Shown: positions 34,516 through 44,280, numbered from the stretch's first letter. The stretch: 64,000 bases of DNA from Streptomyces cinerochromogenes (GCF_014648635.1 NZ_BMRM01000012.1:124001-188000); one strand, 5' to 3'. Notes: generated from the letters alone by a model not told the origin. Numbers and translations: made by a program.

Positions 34516-36309
34516 ATGATGTCTCATCGCGCCCGCGGAGCGCGTGCCGTCGTGATCGCCATCGCGGCCGGCTCCCTCGCTCTCACGGCCTGCTCCAAGA
34601 ACGAGGGCGGCAAGTCCGGCAAGGACTCCAGGAAGGACCAGCAGGAAGCGGCGGTCCAGTCGAAGGCGGTCACCTATGCCGGCGCCGCGGGTTCGACCGG
34701 CCCCGCCAAGGAGGTGCCCGGCGCCAAACCCGGCGGCACGATCACGGTGTACCAGGAGGCGGGCCTGTCCCACCTGGACCCCGGCCAGATCTACGTCTCC
34801 GACGCCGGCCAGGTCGCCAACCTGCTCTTCCGCCGCCTGACCCAGTTCCAGGAGGACGACAAGGGCAACGTGTCCGTCGTCGGCGACCTCGCCACCGACT
34901 CCGGCAAGTCCTCCGACGGCGGCAAGACCTGGACCTTCACGCTGAAGGACGGGATCAAGGACGAGAACGGCAACCCGCTCACCTCGGCCGACGTCCGGCA
35001 CAGCGTCGAGCGCCTCTACGCGAAGTTCATCTTCGACGGCCCGACCTACCTCCAGACCTGGCTGAGCGGCGCCGACTACCGCAAGGCCCTGCCCGGCGGC
35101 GGCTTCGACGGCAAGCACCTGCCCGCCTCGGTGCTGGACACCCCGGACGACAAGACCGTGGTCTTCCACTTCGACCAGCCGCGCCCCGACCTCCCGCAGA
35201 CCCTCGCCATGGCCGGCTACGCCGTCGTCCCGGCGAAGGGCGACACCAAGGAGCGGTACGAGAAGAAGCCGGTCGCCACCGGCCCGTACAAGATCGCCGA
35301 GAACAAGCCCGGCAAGACCCTGAAGCTGGTGAAGAACACCGGCTGGGACCCGAAGACCGACTCCGTGCGCCACCAGTACGTCGACGGCTTCACCATCCAG
35401 TTCGGCGTCACCGAGTCCACCCAGACCAAGCGCCTGATCGCCGACGAGGGCGACAACAAGAACGCCATCCAGCTCACCAACGGCGTCGAGGCCACCCAGA
35501 TCCAGGACGTCATCAACAACCCCGAGGCCAGCAAGCGCACGGTCAAGGGCTACCAGCCCTACGTCATGACGCTGACCTTCAACCTCGACCGGGTCAAGGA
35601 CAAGAAGGTCCGCGAGGCCGTCACCTACGCGGTCAACTCCAAGTCCCTCATCGCCGGCGAGGGCGGCGCCTACGGCGGTGACGTCGCCCCGAACTACTTC
35701 GCGCCGACGCTGCCCGGCTACGAGGCGGGCTACGACCCCTACGGCCGGCTGAAGACCCCGCAGGGCAACATCGCCAAGGCCAAGGAGATCCTCAGCGGCG
35801 TCCCGGCCGGCGAGAGGAAGCTCGTCTTCGCCTACCCCAACAGCGAGGCCGGCCAGAAGCGCAAGGTCGCCGTCGAGGACGCGCTGCAGAAGGTCGGCAT
35901 CGACGTCGTCGCCAAGGAGGTCGACTCGGCGAGCTACTACGAGCAGATCGGCAAGCTGAAGAACCCGTACGACATCTACATCACCGGCTGGGGCCAGGAC
36001 TGGCCGTCCCCCGGCACGGTCGTCACCCCGATCTACGACGGCTCGCAGGTCGCCGACGGCTCCTCGAACTACTCGCACGTCAAGGACCCGAAGGTCGACG
36101 CCCTCATCAAGAAGGCGCTGACCCAGGAGCCGACCGAGGCCGCCAAGACCTGGAAGGAAGCCCAGCACTACCTGCTGGAGAACGTCATCCCGGCGGCCCC
36201 CCTCTGGTACACGAAGCAGTTCCAGATCTCCGGCTCCAACGTGGGCGGTACCCGGTACGGCTCGGTGTCCAGCCTCCTCGACATCAACCGGCTGTACCTG
36301 AAGTCGTGA
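34516..36309 (+). CDS. bldKB: BldKB-type oligopeptide-binding lipoprotein
   Basis: A 597-residue solute-binding protein of SBP family 5. The signal peptide (ARGARAVVIAIAAGSLALTAC) ends with Cys26 in a lipobox, so it is tethered to the outer face of the membrane. Family blocks: HLDPGQIYVSDAGQVANLLF, KPVATGPYKIAENKPGKTLKLVKN, VREAVTYAVNSKSLI and a C-terminal PAAPLWYTKQFQISG. It presents peptides to the BldKA/BldKC channel. ATG 34516 (or 34519) follows a GGTAGGTGG tract. A perfect 12-bp hairpin lies between this gene and bldKC. Confidence 0.85.
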   Translation: MMSHRARGARAVVIAIAAGSLALTACSKNEGGKSGKDSRKDQQEAAVQSKAVTYAGAAGSTGPAKEVPGAKPGGTITVYQEAGLSHLDPGQIYVSDAGQVANLLFRRLTQFQEDDKGNVSVVGDLATDSGKSSDGGKTWTFTLKDGIKDENGNPLTSADVRHSVERLYAKFIFDGPTYLQTWLSGADYRKALPGGGFDGKHLPASVLDTPDDKTVVFHFDQPRPDLPQTLAMAGYAVVPAKGDTKERYEKKPVATGPYKIAENKPGKTLKLVKNTGWDPKTDSVRHQYVDGFTIQFGVTESTQTKRLIADEGDNKNAIQLTNGVEATQIQDVINNPEASKRTVKGYQPYVMTLTFNLDRVKDKKVREAVTYAVNSKSLIAGEGGAYGGDVAPNYFAPTLPGYEAGYDPYGRLKTPQGNIAKAKEILSGVPAGERKLVFAYPNSEAGQKRKVAVEDALQKVGIDVVAKEVDSASYYEQIGKLKNPYDIYITGWGQDWPSPGTVVTPIYDGSQVADGSSNYSHVKDPKVDALIKKALTQEPTEAAKTWKEAQHYLLENVIPAAPLWYTKQFQISGSNVGGTRYGSVSSLLDINRLYLKS

Positions 36310-36324
36310 TCCGCGGCTGACGAC

Positions 36325-36354
36325 GGGGGCGCGCCCCGCAGCGGGCGCGCCCCC
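36325..36354 (+). terminator. Intercistronic hairpin bldKB-bldKC
   Basis: Arms GGGGGCGCGCCC (36325-36336) and GGGCGCGCCCCC (36343-36354) pair perfectly with a 6-base loop and no T-run. It probably attenuates transcription or protects the bldKB mRNA, giving more binding protein than permease. Confidence 0.65.
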
Positions 36355-36405
36355 GGTCCGACCGCACCCCACCCACCGTCTGTCGCAGAGAGCAGCCAGC
36401 CCGCC

Positions 36406-37383
36406 ATGCTTCAGTTCATCATCCGGCGCACGGTCGGCGCCTTCGTCACGCTCTTCCTCATCGGGGCGGCGACCTTCTTCCTCTTCGTGGCCGCACCCTC
36501 CGACTACGCCTCCCTGGCCTGCGGCAAGGACTGTTCGCCCCAGCGACTGGCGGACATCCGCGAGGCCCTCGGCCTCAATCTGCCCCTCGCCCAGCAGTTC
36601 TGGGACTTCATGTCCGGCATCGTGACGGGCCGCGACTTCCCGACCGGACACTGCTCGGCCCCCTGCCTGGGCGTGTCGTTCTACTCGGGGGACATGGTCT
36701 GGAGCACCATCATGGACCGGTTCCCGCTGACCCTCACCCTGACCGCCGGCGGTGCCGTCGTCTTCCTGCTCATCGGCGTCGGCGCGGGCATGATCGCCGC
36801 CTACCGGCGCGGCACGCTGGTGGACAAGGCCGCCACCGGCGCGTCCATGGTGCTCAGCTCCTTCCAGATCTACTTCCTCGGCCCGGTCGTGCTGACCATC
36901 CTCGTCTACGGCACCGGCTGGATGGAGGACCCCAAGTACGTCCCCCTCACCCAGGACCCGGTCGGCTGGTTCGTCGGCATGTCGATCCCGGTGTGCGTGA
37001 TGGCCACGATCTTCACCGCGCAGTACACCCGTATGGCGCGCTCCTCCATGATCGAACAGCTCGCCGAGGACCATGTGCGCACCGCCCGGGCCAAGGGCAT
37101 GTCACGCAAGTACGTCTTCCTGCGCTACGCCTGGCGGGGGTCGCTCATCCCCATCGTCACCGTGCTCGGCATCGACGTCAGCTCCATGCTGGGCGGCGCC
37201 GTCGTCACCGAACTGACCTTCTCCCTCCAGGGGATCGGCCGGCTCGCGGTGGACGGTGCGGTCAACAAGGACCTGCCGCTGACGATGGGGGTCATGCTCT
37301 TCGGCGCCTTCTTCATCCTCATCATCAACATCCTGACCGACATCACCTACGCGTGGATCGACCCCCGCATCCGGCTCTCCTAG
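36406..37383 (+). CDS. bldKC: BldKC-type oligopeptide permease subunit (DppB-like)
   Basis: A 325-residue permease of the DppB/OppB group. It starts with MLQFIIRRTVGAFVTLFLIGAATFFLF, the first helix typical of this subfamily. The extracellular loop carries two cysteine pairs (CGKDCSP, CSAPCLG). Further helices include AVVFLLIGVGAGMIAAY, and the EAA-type motif RTARAKGMSRKYVFLRYAWRGSL contacts the ATPases. It forms the channel with BldKA. It precedes bldKD by 14 bases. Confidence 0.85.
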   Translation: MLQFIIRRTVGAFVTLFLIGAATFFLFVAAPSDYASLACGKDCSPQRLADIREALGLNLPLAQQFWDFMSGIVTGRDFPTGHCSAPCLGVSFYSGDMVWSTIMDRFPLTLTLTAGGAVVFLLIGVGAGMIAAYRRGTLVDKAATGASMVLSSFQIYFLGPVVLTILVYGTGWMEDPKYVPLTQDPVGWFVGMSIPVCVMATIFTAQYTRMARSSMIEQLAEDHVRTARAKGMSRKYVFLRYAWRGSLIPIVTVLGIDVSSMLGGAVVTELTFSLQGIGRLAVDGAVNKDLPLTMGVMLFGAFFILIINILTDITYAWIDPRIRLS

Positions 37384-37397
37384 GAAGAACCAGCCAA

Positions 37398-38459
37398 GTG
37401 ACCACAGTGACCAAGGCCGAGGGGGCACCGGCCCCGGCCGGGCCGGAGGGATTCCTCTCGGTGCGCGATCTCCAGGTGACGTTCTCCACCGAGGACGGCC
37501 CGGTCAAGGCCGTCGACGGGCTCTCCTTCGACCTGCACCGCGGGAAGACCCTCGGCATCGTCGGCGAGTCCGGCTCGGGCAAGTCGGTCACCAACCTGAC
37601 GATCCTCGGGCTGCACGACCCGCTGTTCACCACGATCGACGGGGAGATCGTCCTCGACGGCAAGGAACTCATCACCGCCACCGAGAAGGAGATGGAGAAG
37701 CTCCGCGGCAACCGGGTGGCGATGATCTTCCAGGATCCGCTCACCGCGCTGTCGCCCTTCTACACGATCGGCCGGCAGATCGCCGAGCCGTACATGAAGC
37801 ACACCGGCGCCTCGAAGAAGGCCGCCTGGGAACGGGCCGTGGAGATGCTCGCCAAGGTCGGCATCCCCCATCCCAAGGAACGCGCCCGTGACTACCCGCA
37901 CCAGTTCTCCGGCGGTATGCGCCAGCGCGCGATGATCGCCATGGCGCTGGTCTGCGACCCCGACCTGCTGATCGCCGACGAGCCGACCACGGCCCTGGAC
38001 GTGACCGTGCAGGCCCAGATCCTGGACCTGCTCAAGGACCTCCAGCGGGAGTTCGGCACGGCGATCGTCTTCATCACGCACGACCTCGGGGTCATCGCCG
38101 ACATGGCCGACGACATCATGGTGATGTACGCGGGCCGGGCGGTGGAACGCGGCACGGTGGACGAGGTCCTGCGCTCACCGCAGCACCCCTACACCTGGGG
38201 CCTGCTCAACTCCATGCCCCGGCTGGACTCCGACCTCGGCACCCCGCTCTCCCCGATCCCCGGCTCCCCGCCCTCCCTGCTGACCCCGCCGCCCGGCTGC
38301 CGGTTCCACCCCCGGTGCACCTTCCGGGACCGCGTCGACGGCGACCGCTGCGTCACCGAACGTCCTCTCCTGGCACCGGACCGTTCCTCGGCGTGCCATC
38401 TGGGCGCGGAGCAGAAGCGAACCATCTTCATCGAAGAGATCAGGCCCCGACTGGGCTAG
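37398..38459 (+). CDS. bldKD: BldKD-type oligopeptide ABC ATPase (DppD/OppD-like)
   Basis: A 353-residue ATPase. Walker A is GESGSGKS, the Q-loop is FQDPLTALSP, the ABC signature is FSGGMRQRAMIAMAL and Walker B is LLIADEPTTALD, followed by the H-loop ITHDLGV. The C-terminal oligopeptide-transporter extension carries the cysteine set CRFHPRC-DRC-C (GCRFHPRCTFRDRVDGDRC, SACHLG), which in some family members holds a [4Fe-4S] cluster. It works as a heterodimer with BldKE. The start is GTG, 14 bases after bldKC. Its closest relative in the window is the minus-strand gene at 46288-47313. Confidence 0.87.
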   Translation: MTTVTKAEGAPAPAGPEGFLSVRDLQVTFSTEDGPVKAVDGLSFDLHRGKTLGIVGESGSGKSVTNLTILGLHDPLFTTIDGEIVLDGKELITATEKEMEKLRGNRVAMIFQDPLTALSPFYTIGRQIAEPYMKHTGASKKAAWERAVEMLAKVGIPHPKERARDYPHQFSGGMRQRAMIAMALVCDPDLLIADEPTTALDVTVQAQILDLLKDLQREFGTAIVFITHDLGVIADMADDIMVMYAGRAVERGTVDEVLRSPQHPYTWGLLNSMPRLDSDLGTPLSPIPGSPPSLLTPPPGCRFHPRCTFRDRVDGDRCVTERPLLAPDRSSACHLGAEQKRTIFIEEIRPRLG

Positions 38460-38472
38460 GAGGACAACCGTC

Positions 38473-39591
<1,119 letters not shown>

Positions 39592-39601
39592 ACCGGCTCC
39601 G

Positions 39602-39637
39602 GCCGGGCCGGGACACGGCAAGGTGATCCGGCCCGGC
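39602..39637 (+). terminator. Terminator-like hairpin after bldK operon
   Basis: Arms GCCGGGCCGG (39602-39611) and CCGGCCCGGC (39628-39637) pair perfectly with a 16-base loop, 10 bases after the bldKE stop. No T-run follows, as is common in Streptomyces. Confidence 0.6.
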
Positions 39638-39769
39638 GCACGCCACAACGGGGTGGCCTCACCCGTGACCCGCCACCAGCCTCGCCCCGCAGGAACCGAC
39701 GGCGACGCAAGCTGCTCTCCCGGCGTCCTCCGCATCGCCGCGGGAGCGGCGACACCGGCGGTGTGAGCC

Positions 39770-39789
39770 TCACTCCCGCCGGGCCACCG
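39770..39789. repeat. Left copy of exact 20-bp direct repeat
   Basis: TCACTCCCGCCGGGCCACCG occurs here and identically at 44281-44300. In both places it is the stop codon plus the last codons (VARRE, stop) of a minus-strand gene. The flanking bases on both sides differ, so the identity ends abruptly. Confidence 0.9.
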
Positions 39790-40315
39790 GGGTTCCCCGT
39801 GCGTGAACCGGTGCCCTCCGAGGCGAAAGCACCGAGGCGCGGAGTTCGTAGAGGGGGTGGGGCGGGAGAGTCCTGCCGCCGACCTGCTGGGCCGGGGTGA
39901 CACCGGTCGGCACGAAGCCCGCTTTCACCAGGACTCGTCCCGAGGCCGCGTTGTCGGGGTGGTGCTTGGCTTCCATGCGCTGCACCCCGTCGGCGAAGAC
40001 GAGGGGGATGAACTGCCGTACGGCATCGGTGGCGTAGCCGTTGCCCCAGGTGTCTTCGCGGAGGAGATAGCTCAGGGCGGCGGCCCTGTCGGCTCGGAGG
40101 CGCGCCTTCACCAGGCCGATCAGGTCACCGTCACGTTCGATCCCGCGATTCCAGTGGGTACGCGGATCGTCCAGGTCGTGGTCGATGAATCTCCGCACGG
40201 TGGCCGCCGCCTCCTCGGCGGTCATGTCGTAGCCATGGGTGAATCGTGTGGTGCGACCCGAGACGATCCGCTGAAGTGCGGGAACGTCATCGAGGGTGAA
40301 GGGGCGCAGAGTCAC
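39770..40315 (-). CDS. GNAT-family N-acetyltransferase (RimJ/RimL type)
   Basis: A 181-residue acetyltransferase: VTLRPFTLDDVPALQRIVSG, GDLIGLVKARLR, a beta-bulge YLLREDTWGNGYATDAVRQFIPL in place of the usual R/Q-x-x-G-x-A acetyl-CoA loop, and ASGRVLVKAGFVPTG. It would transfer an acetyl group to an amine or protein N-terminus; the target is unknown. GTG 40315 overlaps the kinase-like stop (GTGA). The last residues after PLYELRASV look extra; the final five codons and stop lie in the 20-bp repeat shared with the methyltransferase gene, so the C-terminus may come from host DNA at an insertion edge. Confidence 0.8.
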   Translation of the reverse strand: MTLRPFTLDDVPALQRIVSGRTTRFTHGYDMTAEEAAATVRRFIDHDLDDPRTHWNRGIERDGDLIGLVKARLRADRAAALSYLLREDTWGNGYATDAVRQFIPLVFADGVQRMEAKHHPDNAASGRVLVKAGFVPTGVTPAQQVGGRTLPPHPLYELRASVLSPRRAPVHARGTPVARRE

Positions 40316-41184
40316 CACGCGGCGATCTCCTCGGCGGTCGGGCGGTCGGCGAAGCCGGGTGCCATGCACGCGTTGATCAGCTCCTCCAGGGCCGGAAAGG
40401 GCCAGGGCCGGACATCGCGGAGGGCGTGAAGACGCTGGTCGGCCAGGGCGCGGAGTTTGTCCCGGCGGTCATCGCCGTCCTCGTACATGCCGGGACGGTG
40501 GCCGGTCCAGCACCAGAACAAGGAGGCCCCCAGGCTCCAGATGTCAGCTGGGGGACGGACGGGGATGTGGACGTCGTGTTCCGTGTCGAGGACGGCGGCG
40601 GCGACCTCAGGAGCGGTGGTGTGCGTGAGGGCGCCTCGGTAGGGCAGGCGTCGGCCGTCGTCGGGGCCGCACGACAGGGCGTAGTCGATGATCTCGGTCG
40701 TGCCGTCGTCGGTCACCAGGGTGTTCGTCGGCTGGACGTCGGCATGCGCCCAGCCTGCCGCATGTAGGGGGGCCAGGCGGGCAGCCCAGGTGCGGGCCAC
40801 GGACAGCAGAAGCGTGCGGTGCGCCCGGGTGCCGCCCCCGGCCTCCCGGGTGGGCGAGAGGGCGTTCCACAGGCGTACGCCGTCGACCCACCGTACGGCG
40901 AGCCATCGGCCGCCCTCCCACGCACCGGCGCCGACCCGGTAGGCGGAGTCGATGGCATCTGCTCGGGACAGGCGGATCAGATGGTCGTTCTCCTGCGCCA
41001 GCTCAGCGGCTTTGTCGCGGGACTCCTCCGCTTCGGGCACGTTGGCCTTCAGCACCATCCCGTCATCGCCGGCGGTCATCCTCCACACCCGGGACCCGCG
41101 CCGGTCGCTGAGCAGACCGTACGACACCGGGCCGAAACGCGCTTCGAGTGTTGCTACCGCTTCAGCAGGAGGCGTTGCGCCCAC
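40312..41184 (-). CDS. Protein-kinase-like phosphotransferase
   Basis: A 290-residue protein with a kinase fold. A lysine strand reads DDGMVLKANVPEAEESRDKAAE and the catalytic loop is HADVQPTNTLV (H-x-D-x(4)-N). The metal strand is EIIDYALSCGP (DYA instead of DFG). Next come TTAPEV (an APE motif) and the helix PADIWSLGASLFWCWTGHRPG, as in Ser/Thr kinases. The glycine loop is weak (LLSDRRGSRVW). It may be a protein kinase or an APH-like kinase. GTG 41184 lies inside the end of the upstream gene (31-base overlap) with AAGGA nine bases before; a longer start cannot be excluded. Confidence 0.72.
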   Translation of the reverse strand: MGATPPAEAVATLEARFGPVSYGLLSDRRGSRVWRMTAGDDGMVLKANVPEAEESRDKAAELAQENDHLIRLSRADAIDSAYRVGAGAWEGGRWLAVRWVDGVRLWNALSPTREAGGGTRAHRTLLLSVARTWAARLAPLHAAGWAHADVQPTNTLVTDDGTTEIIDYALSCGPDDGRRLPYRGALTHTTAPEVAAAVLDTEHDVHIPVRPPADIWSLGASLFWCWTGHRPGMYEDGDDRRDKLRALADQRLHALRDVRPWPFPALEELINACMAPGFADRPTAEEIAAW

Positions 41185-41783
41185 AGTTTCACGTCCTTCC
41201 AGTCCTGCGGCATTCCTGCGAAGACGTCCCGGCCGTCGTCGACCGCGTTCGCCACGGCGTCGGCCAAGCCGGGTGTCGCCGCGAGGAAGCGCGGGTCTCG
41301 TGTCCGTACGGCGACCCGCACAGGCAGGAACGCCACCGGCGGCGGGGGGATACGCAGACCGTGCCGGTCCGTGTCCTCCTCGCCCCTGCGGAACTTCCCG
41401 AACATCAGACCGACCGGACCGTAGAGGTTCTTCAGTGCCCAGTGAGGCCAGGTCATGGTGTCGTCGTCCGCGTTCAGAAGGACGATGTTCTCGCAGACGA
41501 GCGAGCCGTGGCGGCAGGCGGCCGACGCCCTGACGCATTCCGCTGTCTGCACCCCGGCACGGAACACCGCCGCCTCGACAGCCTCGGCTTCGCCGACCGC
41601 TTCATAGACGGTCCAACGGGTCAGTCCCCGTTCGAGAGAGGGCGCGAGATAGGGGCAGTTGACCGTGACCGCCTGTGCGTACGAAGTGATGCCGACGGTT
41701 CTCGGATGCGTCGTACGAGCCTCGACCAGGCGGAGCGCCCCAGCGGCGGGCCGGAGCGCTCCGTCGGTGTGCGTGCTGGTCAC
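41154..41783 (-). CDS. DUF6875-like protein of unknown function
   Basis: A 209-residue protein. Segments VTVNCPYLAPSLERGL, ALKNLYGPVGLMFGKFRRGEED, and PVAFLPVRVAVRTRDPRFLAATP resemble, from memory, the conserved blocks of the DUF6875 family (CP-F/Y, GLM-GxF, P-x(4)-PVRxxVxxDxxFL). No catalytic residues are known for that family. GTG 41783 overlaps the previous stop (GTGA) and the 3' end overlaps the kinase-like gene, so it is embedded in a tightly coupled operon. The family name is tentative. Confidence 0.6.
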   Translation of the reverse strand: MTSTHTDGALRPAAGALRLVEARTTHPRTVGITSYAQAVTVNCPYLAPSLERGLTRWTVYEAVGEAEAVEAAVFRAGVQTAECVRASAACRHGSLVCENIVLLNADDDTMTWPHWALKNLYGPVGLMFGKFRRGEEDTDRHGLRIPPPPVAFLPVRVAVRTRDPRFLAATPGLADAVANAVDDGRDVFAGMPQDWKDVKLWAQRLLLKR

Positions 41784-42199
41784 CGCGTCGTGGCCTTCTC
41801 CGGCTCCCGCGGTACGACATCGTCGCCGTCTCCGCTGGTGGGGGAGCAGTCCCACTCCGCGACCACGACACCGGTCCGCCGGTAGCGGCCGAGGGCGCCG
41901 GTGTCGACCGTGCCGTCCGCGTCGGTGAACCAGATCTCCGGCAGCGTGCCGAACATCTCCTCGTAGGCGGCGACCCACGAGATCTCACCGGCGCCGGCCA
42001 CGGCGGCGTGGCCGAGGACACCTCCGGCGTGGTCGGTGCAGAACGCGGTGTATCCCGGGTCGTCCAGGAAGCGGTGCCATTCGGCGTCGACGGCGCCGGA
42101 GAACATCTCCACGACCGTGTGCCCGGCAGCCAACCGCTCGGCGGCGACAGCGAGGAACCGCCCGAGTTCGATCCGCTCGGGGCGCAGGGTGCTGTTCAT
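41780..42199 (-). CDS. Hypothetical protein of the GNAT/kinase module
   Basis: A 139-residue soluble protein I do not recognise. Visible features: RIELGRFLAVAAERLAAGHTVVEMFSGAVDAEWHRFLDD (helical), YTAFCTDHAGGVLGHAAVAGAGEISWVAAYEEMFG, then LPEIWFTDADGTVDTGALGRYRRTG and an acidic end. ATG 42199 has a good GAGGAGC site seven bases upstream. It sits 98 bases after the HATPase gene and overlaps the DUF6875-like gene by four bases. Confidence 0.65.
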   Translation of the reverse strand: MNSTLRPERIELGRFLAVAAERLAAGHTVVEMFSGAVDAEWHRFLDDPGYTAFCTDHAGGVLGHAAVAGAGEISWVAAYEEMFGTLPEIWFTDADGTVDTGALGRYRRTGVVVAEWDCSPTSGDGDDVVPREPEKATTR

Positions 42200-42297
42200 G
42201 GTGGTGCTCCTCTCGAACAGGTGCGAGTGCTGCTTGAGGACGGCGCGGGGGAGGCATGGGCGGCGTTGGTCCCCGGCCCGCTGCCGCTCGCGGCCGA

Positions 42298-42756
42298 CTA
42301 GGGGTGCGTACGCGAGGGCAGGTCTTCGGGGCAGGCGGTCGGCTCGTGGCTGCGGAGCTCGGCCCAGACGAGCTTCCACGTGGGGTGCAGGTCGTACCCC
42401 CAGCGGTCGCTCAGGGCGTCGACCAGGACCAGGCCGCGACCGCCCTCGCAGTCCTCGTCCGGCATCCCGGCACCGGGGACTTCGCGGGAGGTGTCGGCGA
42501 CGCCGATCCGTACCCGGTCCCGGGTCACGCGCCGGATCACCACCCGGACCGTGCGAGAGCGGGTGTGGTCGATCGCGTTCGTCACCAGCTCGTCCACGAT
42601 CAGCGTTCCGGCGTCCAGCAGATCCCCGATCCCCCAGGTGCTGAGCGCGGTGGCGACCAGGCTCCGGGCTCGCTTCGCGGACTGCGGTTCACAGGGCATC
42701 GTCTCCGCATAGCCGGGATCGCCCTTCGGCATCGGTCTCGTGGCAGTCGTGATCAC
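42298..42756 (-). CDS. Single-domain HATPase (anti-sigma-like)
   Basis: A 152-residue histidine-kinase-like ATPase domain: SAKRARSLVATALSTWG, N-box AGTLIVDELVTNAIDHTRS, G1 DEDCEGGRGLVLVDALS, and a last strand HPTWKLVWAELRSHEP. In Streptomyces such genes often pair with XRE/TPR regulators, here encoded divergently 164 bases away. GTG 42756 follows AAGGAG at eight bases. It is the first gene of the minus-strand operon that ends with the GNAT gene. Confidence 0.82.
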   Translation of the reverse strand: MITTATRPMPKGDPGYAETMPCEPQSAKRARSLVATALSTWGIGDLLDAGTLIVDELVTNAIDHTRSRTVRVVIRRVTRDRVRIGVADTSREVPGAGMPDEDCEGGRGLVLVDALSDRWGYDLHPTWKLVWAELRSHEPTACPEDLPSRTHP

Positions 42757-42920
42757 GTAGTCGTCTCCTTGGGGTGGGGCACCCGGCCCCGTCGGGCTGC
42801 CGCCGGACCGCTGAGCGGTGTTGCCGGCGGCTGATATCCATCCAACGGGGGTACGCCCGCAGTGAGAACGGTCCATGCTGGTAAGGCCGTTGAATGCGTT
42901 GAACGCCAGGGGAGCTGGAC
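42757..42920. promoter_or_regulatory. Divergent promoter region HATPase/XRE
   Basis: The 164-base gap must drive both directions. Adjacent 9-base direct repeats GTTGAATGC (42889-42897) and GTTGAACGC (42898-42906) lie just before the XRE gene and could be a regulator site. No clear -10/-35 pair. Confidence 0.4.
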
Positions 42921-44249
42921 ATGGGACGCACACCGAACACGGCCCTCGCCGCGCTGATGCGTGAGGCCGACTGGGGAAACGGGCAGCTGGCGCGAGCGGT
43001 GAACCGCACGGCGGCCGAGGGCGGGGTGGAACTGCACTACGACGCCAGCACGGTCACGCACTGGCTCAAGGGAAGCGTTCCGAAGGATGAAGCGCGGGCG
43101 GCTGTTCTCGAAGCACTCTCGCGGAGGGTCGGTCGCGTCGTAACGTTCGCGGAGGCCGGGTTCCCCGGCGAGGACGCGCACACGTCTGCCGCCCTGGTGG
43201 ATCTCGTGAGGAGCGACATGGACCCGTCGCGACGCGGAGTACTTGCTACTGGGCTCTATTCTGCGGCCCTGATGGTCCCGAGCTTCTCCGACCTGGGCGA
43301 CCGGCTCGACCGTGCCGACGACGACGCGAAAGCCGGGCGTACGGTGCGAGTCGGTGCGGGCGAGGTCGTCACGGTTCAGCGGATGACGGACCACATCGCG
43401 ACGATTCTGGACGACCTCGGCGGCGGCCACGCCCGTCCCATGGCAGCGGCGTTCCTCGCGAACACCGTCCTGCCGTGGCTGGACGCCGATGCCACGGGCA
43501 GGGTGAAGCGCGATCTGCTCGCTGCGGCCAGCGACTTCGTGTACCTGACCGGCTGGATGGCCATGTACGAGCGGGCTCACGGTCTCGGACAGCGCTACTT
43601 CGTACAGGCCCTCGACCTGGCCAAGGAGGGCGACGACCAGATCACCTACTGCCGGACGCTCCGGGGAATGGCCTTGCAGGCGGCCAGCCTCAAACACGCT
43701 TCGAAGGCTCTCGAACTGGCCGACTCCGCCGCCGAAGCAGCACCGGCCGGCGGTCCGCGCCTGGTCGCGTTCCTGCGCGGGCAGCAGGCTCACGGCGCCG
43801 CTCTGGTCGGCGACCGGCAGCAGGCGTTCGACAGGCTACGGGAGACCGAGGAGGCCTTGTCGAAGGCCGACGGCCGTAACGATGCCGTCGGGGGCTACGA
43901 CCAGGCCGCCTACCAGTTCCACGTCAGCAGCGTCCTCTACGCCCTGGGCGACCTGCCCGGCTCCATCAAGGCGATGCACCAGTCCAACCGGGCCCGACCC
44001 GCACACGAGCGTCAGGGCCGCGTCCATTCCAACGGCCTCCTCGCCTCCCGGCAGTGGGAGCTGGGCCATGTCGACGCCGCGTGCGCTACGTGGGAGCGGT
44101 TCCTGGACGACTACACCGCTCTGTCGACGTCCCGCGGAGACGAGCATTTCGACACCTTGAAGAAGCACGTCGCCACCCGCAAGAGCCGGACCGTGCGGCA
44201 ACTCGGCGAGCGCGTGCGGGAGGTCGCCCGGCAGAAGGCCGCCGCGTAG
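42921..44249 (+). CDS. XRE-type regulator with TPR-like repeats
   Basis: A 442-residue regulator. The N-terminal ~80 residues resemble a helix-turn-helix (ALAALMREADWGNGQLARAVNRTA, YDASTVTHWLKGSVPKDEARAAVLEAL). The rest is helical with TPR-like repeats (YFVQALDLAKEGDDQITYCRTLRGMALQAASLKHASKALELADSA; YQFHVSSVLYALGDLPGSIKAMHQSNRARP). Such proteins sense or bind partners through the repeats and regulate adjacent genes. GGGGAGC precedes the ATG. It ends only 31 bases from the convergent methyltransferase. Confidence 0.82.
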   Translation: MGRTPNTALAALMREADWGNGQLARAVNRTAAEGGVELHYDASTVTHWLKGSVPKDEARAAVLEALSRRVGRVVTFAEAGFPGEDAHTSAALVDLVRSDMDPSRRGVLATGLYSAALMVPSFSDLGDRLDRADDDAKAGRTVRVGAGEVVTVQRMTDHIATILDDLGGGHARPMAAAFLANTVLPWLDADATGRVKRDLLAAASDFVYLTGWMAMYERAHGLGQRYFVQALDLAKEGDDQITYCRTLRGMALQAASLKHASKALELADSAAEAAPAGGPRLVAFLRGQQAHGAALVGDRQQAFDRLRETEEALSKADGRNDAVGGYDQAAYQFHVSSVLYALGDLPGSIKAMHQSNRARPAHERQGRVHSNGLLASRQWELGHVDAACATWERFLDDYTALSTSRGDEHFDTLKKHVATRKSRTVRQLGERVREVARQKAAA

Positions 44250-44280
44250 CGGACCTGAACCGGTACCCGGCGAGACGCAG

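Noticed and set aside
34357..37074. 905-codon minus-strand frame across bldKB and bldKC
   Set aside because: Shadow of the permease and binding-protein genes. No domain, and biased composition.
42008..42301. Plus-strand frame ending EQVRVLLEDGAGEAWAALVPGPLPLAAD
   Set aside because: The last 26 codons look protein-like, but there is no start or ribosome site, and most of it is antisense to a gene in the coupled operon. At most a remnant.
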